Shown here: positions 7,064-12,508 of the stretch, piece after piece
Layout: every line of letters starts with the position of its first letter
How positions within the stretch are numbered: position 1 is the first letter of the stretch
DNA from: CAYJAD01 sp964371195
GTDB lineage: Bacteria; Desulfobacterota; Desulfovibrionia; Desulfovibrionales; Desulfovibrionaceae
Length of the DNA stretch: 12,508 nucleotides
NCBI GenBank assembly: GCA_964371195.1
Contig: CAYJLD010000065.1
Location: 1-12,508 of the forward strand
Reading direction: 5' to 3'
Notes under the pieces: generated by a model
Told to the model about the DNA's origin: nothing
Databases searched by the model: none
The model's input: the letters and a program-made list of their open reading frames with translations, nothing else
Made by a program: the position numbers and the translations under genes

Positions 7064-7654
7064 TCAATTAGATTTGTCCACATCTGCATCATTAGGTATA
7101 GCTTTTAAAATTTCCCAAATCCTACGGTCAGATAGTTTATAGCGTCTAGCAAGCCTTTGTACAACCTTACCACTACTAGCACCCTTTCTAGTACTTCTAA
7201 TAAATGACTTTACAATAACATCGTTGCGCAATTCCTTTAAGAATTTGTTACAATTAGGTACGTATAGTGCTGTTCCACCATAATGTTTTACCATTTCCAA
7301 CATTTGCTTAGGGGTTAAAACACGGCGAAGAGGATGGCCTCTATATTTTGAATCTTTTCCAACTGGTGGCCACTTGGCCGGAACATTCAGACTACAACCA
7401 CCATACCTTCCAATTATTCTAATTAAAATATCATCACTTTTCATGAGAGCTAAAATAGTACGCGCTGCATCCGGCAATCGATGGTAAAATTTCTTTGCTC
7501 TAGAAGATGTAAGCCGCTCTTTCAAGTTCATAACCCTTGATGTACTAGTCTTTGAGCATGTTTTCTTGCAGCAGCACTTTACCAATTTATTTTTTTTGCA
7601 ACTACTATTATGGGAATTTTTCAATAGCACATAATTGCTTTTAGAATTATTCAT
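7064..7654 (-). CDS. Mor-family (Mu middle-operon type) transcription activator
   Basis: This DNA-binding regulator of 196 residues resembles the Mor/C activator family of Mu-like phages, which bind just upstream of -35-poor promoters to switch on middle or late genes. The core runs from about residue 56, with the hallmark YGG..Y/NVP strand motif seen twice: RYGGCSLNVP (83-92) and HYGGTALYVP (124-133). A helix-turn-helix follows at 162-184 (VVQRLARRYKLSDRRIWEIL). The N-terminal ~45 residues are an extra basic, cysteine-rich segment (C19, C27-C29, C33) not expected in Mor, which is usually about 120-130 residues. ATG at 7654 is preferred over GTG at 7660 because AGGGG lies five bases upstream of the ATG; it would abut the GTG. 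A possible promoter is TTGCTA (7709-7704) with TATATT (7687-7682), spacer 16. It is divergent from the CI-like repressor, suggesting a switch. Its target genes are unknown. Confidence 0.72.
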   Translation of the reverse strand: MNNSKSNYVLLKNSHNSSCKKNKLVKCCCKKTCSKTSTSRVMNLKERLTSSRAKKFYHRLPDAARTILALMKSDDILIRIIGRYGGCSLNVPAKWPPVGKDSKYRGHPLRRVLTPKQMLEMVKHYGGTALYVPNCNKFLKELRNDVIVKSFIRSTRKGASSGKVVQRLARRYKLSDRRIWEILKAIPNDADVDKSN

Positions 7655-8109
7655 AGCCACCCCTATATTTTAGCTAAAAAAAATATAAATATTACGTTTT
7701 CCATAGCAATGTTGTATTCGCATGCCTCTGCAAAATAATTGAACCTAAGCTTCGTTGAAATATTTTGAAATGTAAGGAAAACATCACCTCATTTATAACT
7801 TTTCTAACATTTGTTACAGTTGTTTCTATATAGATATACGGATAGTCACCATTTTGCAACATTTTTGTTAAGAAAAATACAATTTTTCTTTTATTTTTCA
7901 AATTAAACAACAATATTCACAAACTTTTATGTACTTTTTCCCATTTAAATAGCTATACTTCCTTATAAAAAATCATTTTATAATGTCTCTTGCAAAGAAT
8001 TCTTTTTTTTTGTACTTTTTATAAAGCTTTTCTTTTAACTTAAAGTTTAACAATGATATATCTTATTACCCATTAGTCCTCATACTTAGTAGTAATCAAA
8101 GGAAAAAAC
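7655..8109. other. AT-rich divergent intergenic region between activator and repressor
   Basis: These 455 bp separate the minus-strand Mor-like gene and the plus-strand repressor and contain no convincing gene. Visible structure is a perfect 9-bp hairpin with a 3-base loop at 7870-7890 (AAGAAAAAT/ATTTTTCTT), a short palindrome AACTTAAAGTT at 8037-8047 about 60 bp before the repressor start, and two copies of TGTACTTTTT (7930-7939 and 8011-8020). Operators for the two regulators are expected here. I cannot tell which of these elements, if any, are bound. Confidence 0.5.
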
Positions 8110-8763
8110 ATGGCCCATAGCGAGATGCAAAACTTTAGTGACCGTTTGCGTAAACAGCGAGAAAAATTGGGTATTCGAAAACATGAACTTGCCAAAAATG
8201 TTGGCGTGAGTCTCACAACAATACAACAATATGAAAGCGGACAAATGCCCAGAGGTGAATTTGCCGTACGTCTTGCTCATGAGCTTAATTGCTCACTTGA
8301 TTGGTTGCTTGCTGGGCGAAAGGCAGACATTAATCATGAAATAAACCAGCAAGACCTTGTTCATTTACCAGTAGTAGAAGCCATTTTTGAGCCAGCAAGT
8401 GATGGTTTTGCTTTAAGGTCTTGTGCAAGAGGTCACTATGTATTTTATGCTGACTTTTTGCATGCTAAGGGTGATCCGTCAAAAATGGTTCTTTTGCGCG
8501 TTATGGGTGACAGCATGCAACCGCGTATACTAAATAATGACATGGTATTAATTGACCAAGGCCAAACTAAGCTTATGCCAAGTCAAATGTATGCCATTAA
8601 CATAGAAGGCATGGTTTACATAAAACTTGTAGACGCTGTTCCGAGTAAGCTACTGCTATCAAGTGTTAACCCTGCTTATACTCCCATTGAGTTAGATATT
8701 AAGATGCAAAGTTCCATAAATATCATTGGTCGTGTAATTTGGCTTGGGCGAGATTTAAGCTAG
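8110..8763 (+). CDS. CI-like phage repressor, XRE HTH plus S24 peptidase-like domain
   Basis: This 217-residue transcriptional repressor has the lambda CI/LexA architecture. Residues 10-68 form an XRE helix-turn-helix (KHELAKNVGVSLTTIQQYES). Residues 85-214 are an S24 LexA-like domain with the nucleophile in GDSMQP (S135) and the general base in YIKLV (K172), ending IIGRVIWLGRD. This domain normally mediates dimerisation and RecA-stimulated self-cleavage. The region where the scissile Ala-Gly or Cys-Gly should lie, about 34-37 residues before the serine, reads EPASDGFALRS and has neither pair, so classical cleavage is doubtful. ATG at 8110 follows AAAGGA by seven bases. The gene faces away from the Mor-like activator and runs head-on into the packaging cassette, ending 4 bp from it. 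It most likely controls one or both, binding in the 455-bp upstream region. Confidence 0.87.
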   Translation: MAHSEMQNFSDRLRKQREKLGIRKHELAKNVGVSLTTIQQYESGQMPRGEFAVRLAHELNCSLDWLLAGRKADINHEINQQDLVHLPVVEAIFEPASDGFALRSCARGHYVFYADFLHAKGDPSKMVLLRVMGDSMQPRILNNDMVLIDQGQTKLMPSQMYAINIEGMVYIKLVDAVPSKLLLSSVNPAYTPIELDIKMQSSINIIGRVIWLGRDLS

Positions 8764-8767
8764 CAAT

Positions 8768-9286
8768 TTATAATGTAAAACTTTGCTTGCTTGCTAGTAC
8801 AAAGATACCATCTTCGTATTGACTTTTTCTTGCTTGAAAACAAGCATTAGGTATTTTACCAAGAGTCTCAAAGCCAGAGCGTGAAGCCAAACGCCAAGCA
8901 TGAGCATTACTCACAGGGCAAAGGCCAATGACACTATCGCAAGGGGCATGCTCAAACATCCAAGCTAAGGCCCCTTTGCTCATTATTGGGGCTTGCGAAA
9001 AATGTGCACGAAAGGCTGTAAAATCAAATTTCCAAGTGCGCCCATGCCAAGGTTCAAACCACGCAATGCCACAAAGATCGTTGGTGGTATGTTGTTTTGC
9101 ATGGTTAGCCACACAGCATAAAAGCCAACCCTTATGGGGTGCACTTATGTCTAGCCATTTATCAATGCTTGGATTTTTTACACTATGCATACATGCACCA
9201 AGTAATTTTTCATCTTGCATGCGTATAAAAATTTCCTCACGCATCTTTTCATAATTTTTTGGTAAAACAAAGAAAGTATAACTCAT
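8768..9286 (-). CDS. Phage GNAT-like protein (Gp13/DUF2824 type)
   Basis: This 172-residue protein resembles acetyltransferase-fold proteins found beside terminases in phages (DUF2824, T7 Gp13-like). The best signature is near the C-terminus: SNAHAWRLASRSGFETLG (126-143), the usual N-x-A-x-x-L-x-x-x-x-GF-x-x-x-G pattern of the GNAT acetyl-CoA site. The rest shows a GIAWFEPWHGRTWKF strand pair (73-87) and a helix from about 100. The start is ATG at 9286: it overlaps the terminase stop as ATGA and has GGAG six bases upstream, so translation is coupled to the terminase. The frame is open to a TTG at 9298, but that lacks a suitable ribosome site. The phage role is unknown; it may be a virion-associated or modifying enzyme. 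The stop lies 4 bp from the stop of the convergent repressor gene, and no further phage gene follows. Confidence 0.68.
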   Translation of the reverse strand: MSYTFFVLPKNYEKMREEIFIRMQDEKLLGACMHSVKNPSIDKWLDISAPHKGWLLCCVANHAKQHTTNDLCGIAWFEPWHGRTWKFDFTAFRAHFSQAPIMSKGALAWMFEHAPCDSVIGLCPVSNAHAWRLASRSGFETLGKIPNACFQARKSQYEDGIFVLASKQSFTL

Positions 9287-10623
9287 GCATGACTCCAAAT
9301 ATTATAATGCGTTTTAGCACGCAGGCCTGCTTGTGAGTCATGCGGCTTAAAACCTAGAACAGCATAGCGCAAAGCATCAGCTGCATGACTTGTCCAATCA
9401 TGTAAAGGGCTAGAAGAATAAACTTCTTGTCTTGGTCGCCACTGTCGTCGATACTGGCGCAAAGCGCGCAAACCATGAGCGCAATTGTTAGCATCAAACC
9501 ACATGCGTGGTAATGCAGCCCGCAAAGCATTAATGCCATCAGCTAAACTCAATTGTGGTGCAACATGAAATTTAATACCCAATTGCTTAGCCATTTCAAG
9601 GCGGCTTAGCCCTGTACCAAGCTCACGTACTCGTATGTCATGTGGGGCAATATGCATGCCATAGACATAGGGTTTGGATTGTAAAATATGTGCATAATGT
9701 GCAAGCCCTTGCCCACTATCTTCTACATATTCTAGCACTCTCCACTGCCCACCACTTTGCACCTGAAAAAACCAAATGCCTGTTGCATCGTCCATGCCTA
9801 AATCCCATGCTGTATGTACTGGTAACTCAGGAGCATAAGGAACATTACATAGGCGTGCATTTTGCTCTAATTCTTCAATACAGCCAGCATAGTAGGCCCC
9901 ACGCACTGCGGCCGCAAAGGAGCATTCAAACTCTTGTAAATAATCTTCCTTGCTCATGGATTTTTGAGCTGCCAACAACTCTGCTGCATCAATATAGTTG
10001 GTTTTGGAAGCAGGGAAGCAAAACCTTGACCAAAGCCTTGTATTTTCATCAATACCATGATCAAGATTTTGCCCACTTTCTATATTAATATGGGTTGATA
10101 ATTCATCCTTACCTGCTTCCTCCCATACATCATGTAAAAGATTATCCACCCCATTTGGGGTTCCACAAAACAGAGCTCGTCCTTTTCTGTCAGCAAGCAT
10201 GGGACGTAAAATGCGAGTCCAAACTTGCCTTGGCATATCGGCTGGCTCATCCAATACTACATCATCCAAGTATAGACCACGTAAGGCATCGGCATTATCT
10301 GTTCCAAAAAGCCTTATGGTTGCACCGGTTGGAAAAATACAACGCAACTCAGATTCTAAAAACCTTGTATTAGGGATAGCTCCTGCAAAATGCTTTAAGT
10401 AATCCCAAGCTACACTTTTGGCTTGACCCAAATATGGGGCCATATAGGCTGCACGCCAATCATTACAATGTGAACGTAAAGCCTGCCGAATTAAATCATT
10501 TATGGCTGCCACTGTTTTTCCAAAACGCCTATGACAAAGTAGCACACAAAAGCGCGTGCGCTTGGTGTGAAACTGCCATTGCAAAGGGCGTGGTATATAT
10601 GGTATGGTGATAGTATTTTTCAC
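9283..10623 (-). CDS. Phage terminase, large subunit
   Basis: This is the ATP-driven DNA packaging motor and nuclease, 446 residues, a usual length. The N-terminal ATPase domain has Walker A CHRRFGKT (30-37), a Walker B/catalytic carboxylate stretch LYLDDVVLDEP (117-127, E126 likely catalytic) and a coupling motif FCGTPNG (152-158). The C-terminal RNase H-like nuclease shows the expected acidic residues in HTAWDLGMDDAT (D274), APHD (D329) and LHDWTSHAADALRY (D409, D416). All key motifs are intact, so the gene is not obviously decayed. It starts with GTG at 10623, preceded by GGAA seven bases upstream, 4 bp after the small upstream gene, and ends in an ATGA overlap with the next gene. No portal or capsid gene follows, which is unusual because portal normally comes directly after terminase. 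Confidence 0.92.
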   Translation of the reverse strand: MKNTITIPYIPRPLQWQFHTKRTRFCVLLCHRRFGKTVAAINDLIRQALRSHCNDWRAAYMAPYLGQAKSVAWDYLKHFAGAIPNTRFLESELRCIFPTGATIRLFGTDNADALRGLYLDDVVLDEPADMPRQVWTRILRPMLADRKGRALFCGTPNGVDNLLHDVWEEAGKDELSTHINIESGQNLDHGIDENTRLWSRFCFPASKTNYIDAAELLAAQKSMSKEDYLQEFECSFAAAVRGAYYAGCIEELEQNARLCNVPYAPELPVHTAWDLGMDDATGIWFFQVQSGGQWRVLEYVEDSGQGLAHYAHILQSKPYVYGMHIAPHDIRVRELGTGLSRLEMAKQLGIKFHVAPQLSLADGINALRAALPRMWFDANNCAHGLRALRQYRRQWRPRQEVYSSSPLHDWTSHAADALRYAVLGFKPHDSQAGLRAKTHYNIWSHA

Positions 10624-10627
10624 AATT

Positions 10628-10912
10628 TTATTCCGAACTATTGCTTTTAACTTCTTCTTGTTGCAAAGCAGTTATATGACTTGGCGGTGGCCCCCAAACC
10701 ACCACTAGCTTACTTTCTTCACTTTTTTGGCCTTTAGTATCGGGGGTCAAAGCTGCAATCATTGCATGCAATTCCTTTATTTCCTTTACTAAATCAATCC
10801 CTTTTCCTCCAACTTCTGCCTCAGCTAAGCCATGAGTAAGAGCCGCAAGACGTGTTTTTAAGGCCTTTTCTAAGGTAGATTTAGTATAGCTAATGCCCTT
10901 TTTTTGTGTCAT
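10628..10912 (-). CDS. Small unknown protein upstream of terminase
   Basis: I do not recognise this 94-residue protein by sequence. Residues 8-56 look like one or two amphipathic helices (TLEKALKTRLAALTHGLAEA, then DLVKEIKELHAMIAAL). After a polar linker there is a short strand-like KLVVVWGPPPS segment and an acidic, serine-rich end. Its place between the DUF2730 gene and the large terminase corresponds to Mu gene 26 or to a small terminase subunit. No helix-turn-helix typical of small terminases is visible, so that role is only a positional guess. ATG at 10912 has AGGTGAG close upstream. It is 10 bp from the DUF2730 gene and 4 bp from the terminase gene, so the three are surely one transcript. 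Confidence 0.6.
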   Translation of the reverse strand: MTQKKGISYTKSTLEKALKTRLAALTHGLAEAEVGGKGIDLVKEIKELHAMIAALTPDTKGQKSEESKLVVVWGPPPSHITALQQEEVKSNSSE

Positions 10913-10922
10913 TACTCACCTG

Positions 10923-11336
10923 CTAAGTTGATGATTGATTAGCACGCAATATGCTTTCTTGGCGGTCACGATCATTAACGCGATCTGTAGCACGCTCGGT
11001 GGCACGCTCAACTCTTTCAATGAGCCTGTCTAAACCTGTTATTCGTGTATTGATTGCCTTAATATCTCCGCGTAAACTTTCTATATTGGCAACCAAATGG
11101 GCAATAGTAGTTACATCAGGAAGCATATTTATACGCTCTTCCAAGCCAAGCAAAACACCCTCATGCTTGCTCAATCTTGAATTATATTCTTGCTGTATTT
11201 GCTGAACTTGCTCTACATGCTCAGCATAATCCTCTTCACGTACAAAAGCTTGACGCACACTCCACAAAGCCCAAGCCAAGAGTCCTTGAATAATCAACAC
11301 AATAATTGGTGTCATGGAAAAATTTTGTATAATCAT
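10923..11336 (-). CDS. DUF2730 (Mu gp25-like) membrane/coiled-coil protein
   Basis: This 137-residue protein has an N-terminal membrane helix at about residues 8-29 (MTPIIVLIIQGLLAWALW). A long charged region from about 35 to 130 follows, with heptad-like spacing (for example VEQVQQIQQEYNSRLSKHE and LERVERATERATDRV-type repeats), indicating a coiled coil. Topology, length and position between a lysozyme and the terminase match DUF2730, the family of Mu gene 25. Its function in phages is not established; a membrane-anchored role near lysis is possible. ATG at 11336 has a weak GTGAG six bases upstream. It lies 35 bp after the endolysin gene, and no separate holin is seen. Confidence 0.72.
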   Translation of the reverse strand: MIIQNFSMTPIIVLIIQGLLAWALWSVRQAFVREEDYAEHVEQVQQIQQEYNSRLSKHEGVLLGLEERINMLPDVTTIAHLVANIESLRGDIKAINTRITGLDRLIERVERATERATDRVNDRDRQESILRANQSST

Positions 11337-11371
11337 ACAACACTCACAATATCAGTATAAATTATTGACAT

Positions 11372-12034
11372 TTAAATATTTCTTTCGAGCACAGATAGAT
11401 GTTCAAGCAATGCCTGACAACGATTTTTCCAGCCCTGTAAGAATGCATTGAGGCTATCATTACTGCGGCATAAGCTAATATAAAAATTAATTCTTTGCCG
11501 CACAGCCATTCGTGCCGCATAAAAATCAAGGCCAAATTCTTGTAAGGATACACTTAGGCTAATAGTTTTGGGTCCACAACGCCCATCCACCTTAATGGCT
11601 TCAAATTCATCTAAGTGAGCCTCTCCAATTACATTTAAAACTTCTTGAAAAATACGCACAGCTCTACCCGGCCCCATATTGACCGCACTATCATACAGCA
11701 CCACCCCCAATGACAAAGGCAAGTTGTCACATCCTAAGGGGTCCCAAAAATTTTCGCGCATAAGTTTAGCGGCTTGCTCCTTGGTACAAGCTCTAATATC
11801 CTCAGCATCAATGACAGTATCTGCATTAAAGTCATAAGGATTATCCCATGCATTACTGCCATCACAAGTTTTAGCTTGTTCTTGGCATTGCTCCTTAGTT
11901 GATTGAGCCAATTGTTTTAGAAAGCGCAGGGAAATCCCGTGATTTGTAATACCACCAGGATCACTTTTATGATCAACAAGTCCACCCTCCCAAAGGGCAG
12001 TAAATTCATGTGCCAATTCAAAATGCTTAGTCAT
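11372..12034 (-). CDS. Phage endolysin, GH108 N-acetylmuramidase
   Basis: This peptidoglycan hydrolase has 220 residues and would release phage particles by cutting the glycan backbone. The N-terminal GH108 domain has the catalytic region LWEGGLVDHKSDPGGITNHG (14-33, E16 the probable catalytic acid) and DSAVNMGPGRAVRIFQ (115-130). The C-terminal part (about 145-205) resembles the PG_binding_3 domain, with VDGRCGPKTI and the AFLQGWKNR motif. Residues 43-82 are an insertion containing an EF-hand or dockerin-type loop, D68-F-N70-A-D72-T-V-I75-D76-A-E-D79, which could bind calcium. No signal peptide is seen, so release would need a holin, not found here. ATG at 12034 is chosen because GAGG lies five bases upstream; GTG at 12040 would overlap that site. 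It is the first gene of the minus-strand packaging cassette. Confidence 0.88.
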   Translation of the reverse strand: MTKHFELAHEFTALWEGGLVDHKSDPGGITNHGISLRFLKQLAQSTKEQCQEQAKTCDGSNAWDNPYDFNADTVIDAEDIRACTKEQAAKLMRENFWDPLGCDNLPLSLGVVLYDSAVNMGPGRAVRIFQEVLNVIGEAHLDEFEAIKVDGRCGPKTISLSVSLQEFGLDFYAARMAVRQRINFYISLCRSNDSLNAFLQGWKNRCQALLEHLSVLERNI

Positions 12035-12299
12035 ATTCACCTCGATTTATAAATTTAATCTTGGTGCATCATGCCTATTTTGCAACGCGGCGTAATACTG
12101 AAGAGTTTCACATAAATTTATGTTGTATTATTGATGGTTAAGATGATTTCAATGGAAAATTTTACACTAAAAAAATTTGGCAGTATATATTATATATATT
12201 ATAAACAAAAAACTAATTTAATATTTCGTAATACATACTACACAATGAAAGTTAATGATTTAATATCACTACACTATATTTTAATAGATTAATTTTTTT

Positions 12300-12315
12300 C
12301 TGTATTAATACACAG
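12300..12315. promoter_or_regulatory. LexA-like box CTGTATTAATACACAG
   Basis: The sequence has the exact CTG-N10-CAG frame of an enterobacterial-type SOS box with an AT-rich core, and it contains the perfect palindrome TGTATTAATACA (12301-12312). SOS boxes are common in prophage control regions. Which LexA motif this host uses is unknown to me, and a CTG-N10-CAG match is expected by chance a few times per 12 kb. Confidence 0.35.
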
Positions 12316-12459
12316 TCATCATACTGCATTGATATATTAAATATATAATCTACCTATAACTTATTTAGTGCATAGAAAAAATTTATTTTTACATTAACCG
12401 ACGCTGAAAAATATAATAGCATTCTAAAATAGTATAATTTTATTGGAAAATAATAATAA

Positions 12460-12508
12460 AAAAATTACCAGAAAAAAGAGCATGGAATGCGAATTTCTGG
12501 CAATTTTT
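12460..12508. terminator. Bidirectional terminator at the right edge
   Basis: AAAAATTACCAGAAA (12460-12474) and TTTCTGGCAATTTTT (12494-12508) pair over 15 positions with one A/C mismatch. The loop contains a further GCAT/ATGC pairing. Both ends give T-runs, so either strand can terminate. No gene ends within 400 bp inside the window, so it probably serves a gene beyond the edge and isolates the phage cassette from it. Confidence 0.7.

Larger units (their letters stand above)
12035..12508. other. AT-rich gene-free region upstream of the endolysin
   Basis: These 474 bp are extremely AT-rich and hold no gene I would defend. They should contain the cassette promoter, but I see no clear -35/-10 pair close to the endolysin, as would be expected if an activator of the Mor type is needed. 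Recognisable elements are the CTG-N10-CAG palindrome at 12300-12315, alternating AT tracts (12183-12202 and 12332-12347) and the terminator at the right edge. Confidence 0.5.

Noticed and set aside
7692..7913. A 73-codon minus-strand frame starting with TTG between the two regulators
   Set aside because: No ribosome site precedes the TTG and the translation has no domain character; the region more likely holds operators.
7930..8020. Direct repeats TGTACTTTTT (also at 4112-4121) as a shared promoter motif
   Set aside because: Distances to any -10-like element differ in each case, and a T-rich 10-mer is easily repeated by chance in this AT-rich DNA.
9642..10373. Long open frames on the plus strand opposite the terminase gene
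   Set aside because: They are antisense shadows rich in His, Cys and Leu, with no ribosome sites, lying over clearly conserved terminase motifs.
12134..12292. A 52-codon plus-strand frame (MVKMISMENFTLKKF...) in the right AT-rich region
   Set aside because: It has no ribosome binding site, a composition expected of translated AT-rich noise (many I, Y, N, K) and no recognisable motif. A small real gene cannot be fully excluded.
1..12508. Integration sites, integrase, transposase or tRNA marking a mobile element boundary
   Set aside because: No such gene and no convincing long direct repeats flanking the phage-like cassette were visible by eye.

Overview
The window looks like chromosomal DNA of an AT-rich bacterium, most likely a sulfate-reducer relative (Desulfovibrionaceae or a low-GC host-associated cousin such as the Lawsonia lineage). 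This is inference. It rests on a DUF39-type homocysteine biosynthesis gene (a route typical of sulfate reducers and methanogens), a CI-like S24 repressor of the style common in Desulfovibrio genomes, and the general character of rpsA, rimO and the acyl-CoA ligase. No rRNA, tRNA or CRISPR array was seen.

Left part (1-6790), core genes. On the minus strand are the 5' end of rpsA (ribosomal protein S1, running off the left edge), a long-chain acyl-CoA synthetase with an unusual 11-residue-repeat tail, and rimO. Divergent from rimO on the plus strand are an exported Sel1-repeat protein and the homocysteine biosynthesis protein, whose GTG start is set by a strong ribosome binding site. A strong hairpin at 6757-6788 closes this block and lies between convergent genes.

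Middle part (6830-8763), a small regulatory zone. A 50-residue FeoB-associated Cys-rich membrane protein has a near-consensus Fur box over a TTGACA/TATTGT promoter. Upstream of it is a Mor-family (Mu-type) transcription activator with a cysteine-rich N-terminus. Across a 455-bp AT-rich gene-free stretch lies a divergent XRE/S24 CI-like repressor that keeps its Ser/Lys dyad but lacks an obvious Ala-Gly or Cys-Gly cleavage site.

Right part (8768-12034), a phage-derived cassette on the minus strand. In transcription order it holds a GH108 endolysin with an EF-hand-like insertion, a DUF2730 (Mu gp25-like) membrane/coiled-coil protein, a small unknown protein, the terminase large subunit, and a GNAT-like phage protein translationally coupled to it by an ATGA overlap. 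The order resembles the lysis-to-packaging block of Mu-like phages. No portal or capsid gene follows: the cassette stops 4 bp from the convergent repressor, and core genes lie beyond. It is therefore a remnant, a satellite or a domesticated packaging module, unless structural genes lie to the right of the window.

The right end (12035-12508) is very AT-rich and holds no convincing gene. It carries a LexA-like CTG-N10-CAG palindrome and a strong bidirectional terminator at the edge.
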